From: an uncultured Bacilli bacterium
GTDB lineage: Bacteria > Bacillota_I > Bacilli_A > RFN20 > CAG-826
DNA length: 64,000 bases
Direction of reading: 5' to 3'
Assembly: GCA_905236715.1 (NCBI GenBank)
Contig: CAJOMQ010000002.1
Location: 1-64,000, forward strand
Shown in pieces: positions 38,461 to 47,722 of this stretch. Numbering within the stretch: the first letter of the stretch is position 1; each line of letters opens with the position of its first letter. The notes under the pieces were generated by a model. The model searched no databases, had not been told where the DNA came from, and was given only the letters and a program-made list of their open reading frames with translations. Both the position numbers and the translations under genes were made by a program.

Positions 38461-39204
38461 TTATTTGGCTTTTCCTTGATTAGCGACAGCGGTCATTTTC
38501 GCTTTTAGGGCTTCTTGATCACCTAAATAATATTTCCTGAGGAATTTACCATTATCATCTAATTCATAGACAAGTGGTACACCAGTAGGAATATTAACTC
38601 CGATAATTTCTTCATCACTTAAATTTTCAAAATATTTCACTAAAGCACGTAAGGAATTACCGTGCGCGGCGATGATGACTCTTTTACCCGCTAAGATGTT
38701 AGGTAAAATTTCTTGTTCATAATATGGAACCGCACGGGCAATAGTATCTTTTAAAGATTCCGTCAAAGGTAATTCTTCTTTGACATCACGATAGGGAGTT
38801 TGTCTCGCGGGGTTTCTTTCATCTTTTGGTTCTAAGGCTGGTGGTTGTACATCAAAACTACGACGCCAAATTTTTACTTGTTCTTCACCAAACTTAACCG
38901 CGGTTTCTGCTTTGTTTAAACCTTGTAGAGCACCATAATGACGTTCATTTAAACGCCAAGTCTTAATAACAGGAAGCCATTCTCTATCTAAACCTTGTAA
39001 AGTGTAATTTAAGGTATGAATCGCTCTTTTTAAATAAGAGGTATAGCAAAGATCAAAATCATATCCTTCTTCTTTTAATAAAATGCCAGCGGCTTTGGCT
39101 TCTTCAACGCCTTTGGGGGATAAATCAACATCGGTCCAACCAGTGAAACGATTTTCTAAATTCCATTCCGATTCCCCGTGGCGTAATAACACTAATTTTT
39201 TCAT
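38461..39204 (-). CDS. gpmA: 2,3-bisphosphoglycerate-dependent phosphoglycerate mutase
   Basis: [26 protein letters not shown]. Confidence 0.95.
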   Translation of the reverse strand: MKKLVLLRHGESEWNLENRFTGWTDVDLSPKGVEEAKAAGILLKEEGYDFDLCYTSYLKRAIHTLNYTLQGLDREWLPVIKTWRLNERHYGALQGLNKAETAVKFGEEQVKIWRRSFDVQPPALEPKDERNPARQTPYRDVKEELPLTESLKDTIARAVPYYEQEILPNILAGKRVIIAAHGNSLRALVKYFENLSDEEIIGVNIPTGVPLVYELDDNGKFLRKYYLGDQEALKAKMTAVANQGKAK

Positions 39205-39278
39205 TTTTTTACCTTCCTAATGTAATCACTTCGTCTATTATTCTATTGAGCAAAGATAACTTTTTCAACAAAAAGCAC

Positions 39279-39953
39279 CTAAAGGTGAAATTTAAAATCG
39301 CATTTACGACACGAAAAGTGGTTATTTGTAGTTTCGATTATTGCTCCACCACATTTAGGACATTTCCGATTTTCAATTGCATAGCGGATGTCATCGTGCC
39401 TATCGTTTCTTTCTTGTTTTATTTTTTCAATGTTTGCGAGATGACTTTCCATAGAAGCATCACTTTCTTTATAGAGAAGACACTTATAAATGGAATCAAT
39501 TTCATCATTAGTTAAATTCCTTTGATTTGGATATTCATTAACAAAAAGAGATAAATCAGAAATGTTAATAACATTTTCATCGGGAAAATATGGAGCGTTA
39601 TCTAAGGTGAAAATAACACCAGATATTATTTCTACATTGGGGCCTAATATTTTTCTGACAATCCGGACATGACTATTATTTTGTAAAAGAGGGTTATGGA
39701 TATTAATTTTCTTGCCTTTGATGATTTTATACCAAATGGTATCGTGAGCATCGCCATGAATCTCACCATAAAGGGATTTACTTTCCAAAATAAAAACACC
39801 ATGTCGATTGATAAAGATATGGTCTATTTGGTGTGTCATACCATTATTACCTTCTAGAGTGAGATTATTAATAAGACGAAAATAATCTTTTTCTTTCTCT
39901 AGTAAGGCAATAACTTTTTGTTCGCCTTTATCTCCACGTGATTTTTTTGACAT
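39279..39953 (-). CDS. NERD domain protein with C-terminal zinc ribbon
   Basis: GEQKVIALL...HQIDHIFINRHGVFILESKSL; CPKCGGAIIE...CRKC. Confidence 0.8.
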   Translation of the reverse strand: MSKKSRGDKGEQKVIALLEKEKDYFRLINNLTLEGNNGMTHQIDHIFINRHGVFILESKSLYGEIHGDAHDTIWYKIIKGKKINIHNPLLQNNSHVRIVRKILGPNVEIISGVIFTLDNAPYFPDENVINISDLSLFVNEYPNQRNLTNDEIDSIYKCLLYKESDASMESHLANIEKIKQERNDRHDDIRYAIENRKCPKCGGAIIETTNNHFSCRKCDFKFHL

Positions 39954-39968
39954 AATTTAATTATAAGG

Positions 39969-41060
39969 GTGAAAAAAACTATGGATAAGAGATATCAAGT
40001 AATCTATCAAATATTTGTCAGAAATTATTCTAAAAAAGGGACACTAGAAAAAGTTCGTCAAGATTTAAAAAGAATCAAAGATTTAGGTGTTGATATTATC
40101 TATTTAACGCCCATTCATGAAATAGGCTTTAAGAAAAGGAAAGGCAAATGGGGCTCACCATATGCGATAAAAGATTATTTTTCTATCTCTTCTGATTTAG
40201 GAACATTTGAAGATTTCAATAATTTGGTAAACGAAGTCCATCACTTAGGAATGAAAATTATTTTAGACATGGTTTTTAATCACACTTCTCCGGATAATGT
40301 ATTGGTCAAAGAGCATCCAGAATATTATTTTTATAAAAACGGAAAAAGAGGAAATCGCGTCGGTGATTGGTCCGATATTGTTGATTTAGCCACGGATAGA
40401 GAAGATGTTCAACAATATTTAATTAATGTTTTGTCTTTTTGGCGGCAAAAAGGGGTTGATGGCTTCCGTTTTGATGTCGCTAGCACAATTCCCTTATCTT
40501 TCTTTTTAAAAGCCCGTGAAGCGCTTGGAAACGATGTCTTTTTGCTTGGTGAATCGGTGGATAAAGGTTTTGGAAGATATTTGCAAAGCATCAACGCGAC
40601 ATATGTTGATGATGAATCATTAGGCCAAGTAATGGATTGTTTATACAATTATAACTACCTCAATGAAATGATTAGCTATCTACATAAAGAAATACCATTA
40701 GATGATGTCGTTGATAAAATCGAAGATGATGGAACGCAAATTGTGCGCGTTAATTGTTTAGAAAATCACGATAAAGAGAGATTTGCGTCTTATTTTGATG
40801 ATGAAAACAAGATGTGGGAATGGGTGGAATTTATATATCGATTAAATGGACACGCATTCATCTATATGGGACAAGAATATGGTTTAACACATCGGCCCGA
40901 TCTTTTTGAAAAAGACCCTGTGATATGGGATAAAAATGAAGAATGTTATCAAAAATATCAAAAATTAAATGAATGGAAGCATCATCAGGATGATTCTAAA
41001 GCCACGATAAAAAGAGAAAATAATTTCATATTTATTGACGGAAAGGGCTATAAATTATAA
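39969..41060 (+). CDS. GH13 alpha-amylase family protein (cytoplasmic)
   Basis: DMVFNHTS; GFRFDVAS; LENHDKERFAS. Confidence 0.88.
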   Translation: MKKTMDKRYQVIYQIFVRNYSKKGTLEKVRQDLKRIKDLGVDIIYLTPIHEIGFKKRKGKWGSPYAIKDYFSISSDLGTFEDFNNLVNEVHHLGMKIILDMVFNHTSPDNVLVKEHPEYYFYKNGKRGNRVGDWSDIVDLATDREDVQQYLINVLSFWRQKGVDGFRFDVASTIPLSFFLKAREALGNDVFLLGESVDKGFGRYLQSINATYVDDESLGQVMDCLYNYNYLNEMISYLHKEIPLDDVVDKIEDDGTQIVRVNCLENHDKERFASYFDDENKMWEWVEFIYRLNGHAFIYMGQEYGLTHRPDLFEKDPVIWDKNEECYQKYQKLNEWKHHQDDSKATIKRENNFIFIDGKGYKL

Positions 41061-41152
41061 GAAAAATGGACGTGATTTGATTCACCAATAAATGCAAACT
41101 TTTTCTCTTGCTACTATTTTATAGTGAGTGCTATAATAACATGCGCTGTGAT

Positions 41153-41227
41153 GGTTCCTTAGCCAAGTTGGTAAGGCAATTGACTGCAACTCAATGATCG
41201 CTGGTTCGAATCCGGCAGGAACCTCCA
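41153..41227 (+). tRNA. tRNA-Cys(GCA)
   Basis: GGTTCCT/AGGAACC, loop CTGCAAC. Confidence 0.9.
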
Positions 41228-41273
41228 ATCGAAGGTTTCAAACTTGGCTGCAAGAAAAATCTTCACATAATGC

Positions 41274-41350
41274 GCGCCTCTAGCTCAACTGGATAGAGTG
41301 TCAGACTACGAATCTGGAGGTTACGAGTTCGATTCTTGTGAGGCGCGCCA
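41274..41350 (+). tRNA. tRNA-Arg(ACG)
   Basis: GCGCCTC/GAGGCGC, loop CTACGAA, CCA. Confidence 0.9.
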
Positions 41351-41419
41351 AAAAGAAAAAATTCCCTTGGCTTTCAAGGGTTTTATTTTATAGTCACGAA
41401 GAGTCTTTGTTTCAAATCC

Positions 41420-41496
41420 TGGTCGGGACGACAGGATTTGAACCTGCGACCTTCTGCTCCCAAAGCAGACGCGATACCAAGCTACGCTACGTCCCG
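41420..41496 (-). tRNA. tRNA-Pro(TGG)
   Basis: CGGGACG/CGTCCCG, loop TTTGGGA, CCA. Confidence 0.9.
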
Positions 41497-41792
41497 AGAT
41501 ATTCCCCTATATCTAATAAGTATTTGCGAGTTTTTATGATTACGATATAGGTTTATGGTGTTTCAAGCCTTTTCAATGGGGCTTAAAATCACGCTTAAAT
41601 AATATAAACTTTATCAATTTAGATTGCAACATTGATTTTATTTATAAAAACCCGTCCCACAAGCATGACAGGTTTTTATGGTTTTAAAATAACTTGCTGT
41701 CTATATTTCTTGTTTATTAATCCCACTATGCCTTCCTATTTTTTCAAAATATATTGCCATTTTTAAAGTGGCAGTTTATAGTGTTTTCAAAT

Positions 41793-42854
41793 ATGAAAAA
41801 CAAAGCATTATTTACGAGTATTTTAGTAGGAATTTCCTTATCTACATTAGTCGGTTGCCAACAAAAAGATAATCGCATCCGTTTATCTTTTGGTTCACCA
41901 CTGGCGACTGAAGCGACGGAATTAACATATGCCGAATTAGTGGCCCGTATGGATAATGGGGAAAATATGATCGTTGTCACCTATGATTCCATTTATTCCG
42001 CGGATTGCTCTTGCTGGACCAATTTTAAGAAAATTGTCGATAAATATGTCGATGATAACGACACAATTATTTATCAAATTGACCGTAACGAATTTGAGGG
42101 ACATGAAGAAAATTATGGCCTCACCTTATTAAAAGAAAATAGCAACCCCACTTGTTTTATTGCTAGCCACGGGGAAGTGAAAAATGAATATCGTGCGGGT
42201 AGCAAAAATAATGAAGCTATTTTTAAAACCGAAGACGGTTTCTCTTCCATTATTAAAAAAGTGACAAAACCCGCACAAATAATGCTCGTAAATAGAGATT
42301 ATTTAAGAAACGCGATTGATTCTGGTGATAAATTAATTGTTTATCAAGCCAGAAATGCTTGTGGTGATTGCAATTATTGCACACCTAATTTCCTTTTACC
42401 TTATAGTGATAACAATGAATTAAAAACCAAAATCTTTTTAATGGATTTACAAGTTCCTGGTATCTATTATGATGCGGAAATGAATATGGATACTGAAACA
42501 TATGCCGCTTATAAAAATGAATATCAAATGACAGAAGCCACAAATGCGAAATATGGTTATATCACGGGTGTGGTTCCTACTTTCCAAGTTTGGGAAAATA
42601 AAGAATTAAAAGATGCTTGTGTTTATTTTAATGATTCATTAACAAAAGTCGATGATAAATGGGTTGTTGATACCACTTATTACACTAGTGAACGCGTTGG
42701 TAATTTAGCTTATACCAACACCGTTTTAAAAGGAAAAGTAGTCGCTGATGAAGATGTCTTTATTTGGGGCGATAATGGTTATTGGAACCAAGACGCCGCG
42801 GCCAAAGAACATAACCCCATCTTAGAAAGTTTCTTAAATTATTACGCTAAATAA
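41793..42854 (+). CDS. Lipoprotein with thioredoxin-like Cys motifs
   Basis: Lipobox LVGC; CSCW and CGDCNYC motifs. Confidence 0.6.
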   Translation: MKNKALFTSILVGISLSTLVGCQQKDNRIRLSFGSPLATEATELTYAELVARMDNGENMIVVTYDSIYSADCSCWTNFKKIVDKYVDDNDTIIYQIDRNEFEGHEENYGLTLLKENSNPTCFIASHGEVKNEYRAGSKNNEAIFKTEDGFSSIIKKVTKPAQIMLVNRDYLRNAIDSGDKLIVYQARNACGDCNYCTPNFLLPYSDNNELKTKIFLMDLQVPGIYYDAEMNMDTETYAAYKNEYQMTEATNAKYGYITGVVPTFQVWENKELKDACVYFNDSLTKVDDKWVVDTTYYTSERVGNLAYTNTVLKGKVVADEDVFIWGDNGYWNQDAAAKEHNPILESFLNYYAK

Positions 42855-43842
42855 TTTTTTGATAAAATTTAAAAATTTTATTTTTAAGAAGAGATAACAA
42901 CTCTTCTTTTTTATTTTCATCAGTAAAAGAATATTTAATGGAATTGGTTAATAATTGTTCCACTTCTTTTTGGGATAGTTGAAAAGTTTCTACCATATAT
43001 TGAAATTCTTTTATGACATCCGTTTGTGAGACAGTCATATTATCACTATTGATGGTCACTGGTATTCCTAATTCCATGAATTTTCTTAATGGAACATCTT
43101 GATAACATTTAAGTGATTTAGTTTGTAAATTACTGGTGGGACAAAATTCAAAACAAATGTTGTTCTTTTTCACAAAATCCACGGTTTGATTGTCCAAAGA
43201 TAAATGGACTCCGTGTCCAATTCTTTGTGCACCATTAGCAATCGCCATCATAATTTCATCACTGCCAGTGGCTTCGCCAGCGTGGATGGTAATATTTAGT
43301 CCATATTCCTGGGCTTTTTGGAAAATACGAGAATAAAAAGATGAAGGATGTAATCGTTCTGCGCCCGCTAAATCAACCGCCACTACTTTGCTACCTTTTA
43401 ATTTATGGGCAACTTCAATAGTTTCTAAATTAGTTTGTTCATCGGCGTGACGCATGCAACACAAAATGATATTAGCGTCAAAACCCGGACAATCTTTTAA
43501 GGCTTTATTTAATCCCTTTAAAACCGCTTCCACAACTTGTAGTTGTTTGAGACCTTTTTGTAGATGTAATAAAGGAGCGAAACGGATTTCGGCATAAATA
43601 TAACCCAATTTATATAATCTATGGACAAGAGAAGAAGTTGCATATTCTAAAGATTCGGCATCTTGTAAGAGCAAAAGAGGAAAATCAAACCTCTCTAAAT
43701 ATTCTTCTAAAGAAGAACAATCTTTTGCAACATATATATTTCTTGGAAATTCTTTTCCTAAATCAATATTATTTTTCTTTCCTAGATAAAGGAAATCTTC
43801 TTCACTTAAAGAACCATCAAGATGGAGATGAATATCAATCAT
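42847..43842 (-). CDS. add: Adenosine deaminase family protein
   Basis: MIDIHLHLDGSL; HAGEATGSDEI; RIGHGVHL; CPTSNLQT. Confidence 0.9.
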   Translation of the reverse strand: MIDIHLHLDGSLSEEDFLYLGKKNNIDLGKEFPRNIYVAKDCSSLEEYLERFDFPLLLLQDAESLEYATSSLVHRLYKLGYIYAEIRFAPLLHLQKGLKQLQVVEAVLKGLNKALKDCPGFDANIILCCMRHADEQTNLETIEVAHKLKGSKVVAVDLAGAERLHPSSFYSRIFQKAQEYGLNITIHAGEATGSDEIMMAIANGAQRIGHGVHLSLDNQTVDFVKKNNICFEFCPTSNLQTKSLKCYQDVPLRKFMELGIPVTINSDNMTVSQTDVIKEFQYMVETFQLSQKEVEQLLTNSIKYSFTDENKKEELLSLLKNKIFKFYQKII

Positions 43843-44464
43843 GATAATCCCCTTCACTACTTAATAATATTAATGATGGTTTTGCAAAAATAGATTCGTC
43901 CACAACAAAGGAAGATTCGTTGATTTCTTGATAATCAAAGATTCTTTTGAAAATATCTATTTGGTTACCATCAAAATATCCTGATTTATTTTCTTTGCGG
44001 TAATAATGCATTGGCACCACTAATCGTGGTTTGATGAGATCCGCTAATTGTCTTAATTCTTCTGCGGAAATGGTATAAAAACCATTTATCGGAGCAAAAA
44101 CGATATCTAATCCTTTTAATTTCTCGAGAATTTCTTCTTTGGGAATGCAGCCAATATCACCCAAATGGGCAATTTTATATCCTTCCAACGTAAAAATATG
44201 GATGGTATTTAAGCCACGTTTCTCACCATTATGGTGATCATGAGGAACAATGATTTTTTCCACTTCTATTTGTTCTTGGCAAGGAAAAACTTTGATAAAT
44301 TCAACGGCGTCGTGATCAGCGTGATGATGCGAACAAAAACAATAATTTGTATTTACCATCGGCATTTGTAAGTTATCTACACCACGATAAGGATCAAAAA
44401 TAACTGAGATTTTATCAGCAATAAATTGAAAACATGAATGTCCGTAATTAATAACTTTTAACAT
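43835..44464 (-). CDS. MBL-fold metal-dependent hydrolase (UlaG-like)
   Basis: SHHHADHDAVEF; AHLGDIG; VVPMHYY. Confidence 0.85.
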   Translation of the reverse strand: MLKVINYGHSCFQFIADKISVIFDPYRGVDNLQMPMVNTNYCFCSHHHADHDAVEFIKVFPCQEQIEVEKIIVPHDHHNGEKRGLNTIHIFTLEGYKIAHLGDIGCIPKEEILEKLKGLDIVFAPINGFYTISAEELRQLADLIKPRLVVPMHYYRKENKSGYFDGNQIDIFKRIFDYQEINESSFVVDESIFAKPSLILLSSEGDYHD

Positions 44465-44584
44465 AACACCACTATTGTAACAAAAATCAGCCACCATAAA
44501 TACTTCAATTTGATTTTTAATAAATAAATTTATTTTTTAGCGGGATTGCTATAAAATACAGGTTAGAAAGGAAATCATAGTATT

Positions 44585-45265
44585 ATGGCAAAAAAGGAAA
44601 AGAAGGCAAAAAAAGGAAAAGGTTTGTGGGCTGAATTTAAAGAATTCATCAACAAAGGTAATGCATTCATGCTTGCTGTTGGCGTCGTTATCGGCGGTGC
44701 GTTCTCTGCGATTGTTAACGCGTTCGTCAATATCTTGATGTCATTAGCTACATGGGCAGTCCCTGGAGGCTTAGCAGGATTGGTTACCGTTTTGCCAGCC
44801 TTAAATGATGCACAAAGAGGTTTAAATGAAAGTTTAGGTTTAGGCGGCTCCTTTGCAAAAGGTGAATTACAAACTTTAGCTACTGCATTAGCCAACGACA
44901 CATATGGTGAAGCTGTTGTTGCCGCTAACCCCAACTTAATCGAAAGTGTTAAAGGCACTATTACTGCTAATTACACCTTACACGGAACAACCTACACATA
45001 TAATATGCGTGCTGTTATTGACTGGGGTGCGTTAATCAACGCCGTTATTGCTTTCATTATTATTGCTATCGTTTTGTTCATCATCGTTAAAGTTGTTAAC
45101 ACAGTACAACGCAAAAACGAAGAAATTAAAGCGAAAGCTCAAGAAGCTTATTACGAAAAACATCCTGAAGAAAGACCAGTTCCACCAGAACCAGGCAAAC
45201 CTGCTCCAACCGATGTTGAATTATTAGCAGAAATTCGTGATTTGCTAAAAGCGCAAGCAAAATAA
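44585..45265 (+). CDS. mscL: Large-conductance mechanosensitive channel MscL with long periplasmic insertion
   Basis: EFINKGNAFMLAVGVVIGGAFSAIVNAFVNILM; second TM; EIRDLLKAQ. Confidence 0.9.
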   Translation: MAKKEKKAKKGKGLWAEFKEFINKGNAFMLAVGVVIGGAFSAIVNAFVNILMSLATWAVPGGLAGLVTVLPALNDAQRGLNESLGLGGSFAKGELQTLATALANDTYGEAVVAANPNLIESVKGTITANYTLHGTTYTYNMRAVIDWGALINAVIAFIIIAIVLFIIVKVVNTVQRKNEEIKAKAQEAYYEKHPEERPVPPEPGKPAPTDVELLAEIRDLLKAQAK

Positions 45266-45282
45266 CAAATTTATGATGATTA

Positions 45283-45306
45283 AGGCTGTGAATTTCACAG
45301 TCTTTT
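45283..45306 (+). terminator. Terminator after mscL
   Basis: GGCTGTGAA-TTTCACAGTC-TTTTT. Confidence 0.7.
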
Positions 45307-45366
45307 TCTTTGCTTGGTAAAAGAAAATCCCCTTTATTAAGGGGATGTTTTCAATTTGAGGATTAA

Positions 45367-46347
45367 TTAGATTTTATCGTTAGAACCTAAGACATCAATA
45401 ATCTTATGTTTGACGATGGCTTTGACATATTCTCTACCTTGTCCAACATATTGACGAGGATCAAAGTGATCTGGATGTTCTTCAAAATGTTGTCTGATAC
45501 CAGCGGTCATCGCTAAACGAAGGTCACTATCGATGTTGATTTTACAAACGGATAATTGCGCAGCGTGACGTAATTGTTCTTCGGGAACACCAACCGCGTC
45601 CACTAATTTGCCACCATGTTCGTTGATTATTTTCACATATTCTTGGTTAACAGAAGAAGAACCATGGAGGACAATGGGGAAGCCTGGTAATCTCTTGCTC
45701 ACTTCTTCTAAGATGTCAAATCTTAATGGAGGAGGTAATAAGATACCGGTTTTGGGATCTCTTGTACATTGTTCTGGTTTGAATTTATAAGCACCGTGAG
45801 AAGTACCAATAGCAATAGCTAAGGAGTCGCAACCTGTGCGTTTAACAAATTCTTCAACGTCTTCTGGACGTGTATATGATTCGTTTCCGTGTTCCACTTT
45901 TACTTCATCTTCAATACCGGCCAAAGTACCTAATTCAGCTTCAACGGTCACATATGGGTGTTTAGATGTATCGTGAGCGTATTCCACGACTTTTTTGGTT
46001 AAAGCGATGTTTTCTTCAAAAGATTTGCTGGAAGCATCAATCATGACGGAGGTGAATCCACCATCGATGCAATCTTTACAAAGTTCAAATGTATCACCGT
46101 GGTCTAAATGTAAGACAATGGGGATACCGGTATCTTCAACAGCGGCTTCCACTAAATGTTTGAGATAACCCGCTTTGGCGTAATTTCTCGCCCCTTTACT
46201 ACATTGAAGAATGACGGGGGAATTACATTCTTTCGCCGCTTCGGTAATGGCTTGGACGATTTCCATATTGTTGCAATTAAAAGCACCAATTGCATAGCCA
46301 CCATCATAAGCTTTTTTAAACATTTCAATTGTGTTAACTAATGGCAT
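45367..46347 (-). CDS. fba: Class II fructose-bisphosphate aldolase
   Basis: YAIGAFNCNNMEI; LHLDHGDTFE; VLHGSSSV. Confidence 0.95.
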   Translation of the reverse strand: MPLVNTIEMFKKAYDGGYAIGAFNCNNMEIVQAITEAAKECNSPVILQCSKGARNYAKAGYLKHLVEAAVEDTGIPIVLHLDHGDTFELCKDCIDGGFTSVMIDASSKSFEENIALTKKVVEYAHDTSKHPYVTVEAELGTLAGIEDEVKVEHGNESYTRPEDVEEFVKRTGCDSLAIAIGTSHGAYKFKPEQCTRDPKTGILLPPPLRFDILEEVSKRLPGFPIVLHGSSSVNQEYVKIINEHGGKLVDAVGVPEEQLRHAAQLSVCKINIDSDLRLAMTAGIRQHFEEHPDHFDPRQYVGQGREYVKAIVKHKIIDVLGSNDKI

Positions 46348-46445
46348 AATTTTTCTTCCTTATTCGTTTTTATAGTAATACTTTTAAGTATTGCCAAACA
46401 ATATGATAATATTTTTTCTTCCTTTTAGCAAAATAAATTATCTAT

Positions 46446-47159
46446 CTATTTTTGGACCTTTTTGGTTAAATCATCATAAATTTTTTCATTGAAATAAGAT
46501 TTATTTAAAGGAACGATAGAAACAATACCATGTTCGACTTGATAACAATCACTATCAGGGTGGCTATCATAACCTTTTTCTAATTTCCGATAGGCAAAGT
46601 AACCATCGCCTTCTTTTTCCATATATTGATAATCGTTTCGATAATATAAAGTACCAAGAGACAAACCTTTATATTCTTTAAAAGGGAAATTGACATTTAA
46701 AAGATATTCTTTACTGATTAATTCATTTTTCAAAATGAAAGCAAATACTTCATCAAATTTTTCTTCAATGACCGAAAAATCATCATATGGGGTAGAAAAA
46801 GCAATTGAAGGAACTCCAAACATCAAAGCTTGTTGAGCGGCGCCTATGGTACCACTATACATCGTGTCATAAGAGATATTTAAACCGTTATTACAACCAG
46901 AAATAACTAAGTCAAAATCAATATTTAAAAGCGATAATCCCATTGATACACAATCAACAGGTGTAGCATCACAGGAAAAGACATTTTTTTCTTCTTCTTT
47001 AATATGGATGGGATGACCAATAGTTAAAGAACATGATTTAGCGCTCATTGGGGAATCAGGTGCCACAATCACCACTGTGCCATATTTTTCTAATTTATCT
47101 TTTAATAGACGAATGCCATATGAATTATAGCCATCATCATTCGTTAATAATATCTTCAT
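46446..47159 (-). CDS. surE: 5'/3'-nucleotidase SurE
   Basis: MKILLTNDDGYNSYGIRLL; VAPDSPMSAKS; SGCNNGLNI. Confidence 0.93.
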   Translation of the reverse strand: MKILLTNDDGYNSYGIRLLKDKLEKYGTVVIVAPDSPMSAKSCSLTIGHPIHIKEEEKNVFSCDATPVDCVSMGLSLLNIDFDLVISGCNNGLNISYDTMYSGTIGAAQQALMFGVPSIAFSTPYDDFSVIEEKFDEVFAFILKNELISKEYLLNVNFPFKEYKGLSLGTLYYRNDYQYMEKEGDGYFAYRKLEKGYDSHPDSDCYQVEHGIVSIVPLNKSYFNEKIYDDLTKKVQK

Positions 47160-47662
47160 AATAATTTCTTCGCTTTCTTTAAGATGGGAATTTCTCTTTG
47201 CATCACTAATCTAGCCACGGGAGAGACATCCATATTTTCCATTAAGGCAATAGCCTTATCAATTGGTACCCAGATTAATTTTTCAATCATTGTCTTTTCA
47301 TAATTATCGAGATTTTTACCAACATAAACCACCGTTTTGCATAGATAATAGAAATTTTTATTATGCCGATGAATGAGATTATAATAATCATCCACAATGC
47401 CAATCGGACAAATAATTTCACATTGATAGCCGGTTTCTTCTTTTAATTCGCGCAAAACGGCTTGTTTTGATGTTTCATTTTTATGAAAACCACCACCGGG
47501 CGTCTCATAATAATTACGGGATCCAAACATATCTTCCCCGTGTAATTTATTAAGAGCAATTTCGCCTTTTTCATTTATCAAAATGGCTCTTGCTACTTTA
47601 CGAGTGTGGTCGATATATGTATAGGGAAATTCATTATCTTTGAAGTGCAAAATAGTTTTCAT
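47156..47662 (-). CDS. NUDIX hydrolase
   Basis: Nudix box GGGFHKNETSKQAVLRELKEETGYQ. Confidence 0.92.
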   Translation of the reverse strand: MKTILHFKDNEFPYTYIDHTRKVARAILINEKGEIALNKLHGEDMFGSRNYYETPGGGFHKNETSKQAVLRELKEETGYQCEIICPIGIVDDYYNLIHRHNKNFYYLCKTVVYVGKNLDNYEKTMIEKLIWVPIDKAIALMENMDVSPVARLVMQREIPILKKAKKLL

Positions 47663-47722
47663 GTTTCTATTTTCTCTTATTTTCCTATAAAAGAAAAGAC
47701 CTCATTAGAGGTCTAATCGGTT

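Noticed and set aside
41338-41550. ORF on + strand over tRNA-Arg/tRNA-Pro (GTTGFEPATFCSQSRRDTKLRYVPR)
   Set aside because: Well-known spurious translation of an antisense tRNA; the region is tRNA-Pro.
44575-44958. 127-aa ORF antisense to mscL
   Set aside because: mscL is clearly coding on the + strand; the antisense ORF is compositional.
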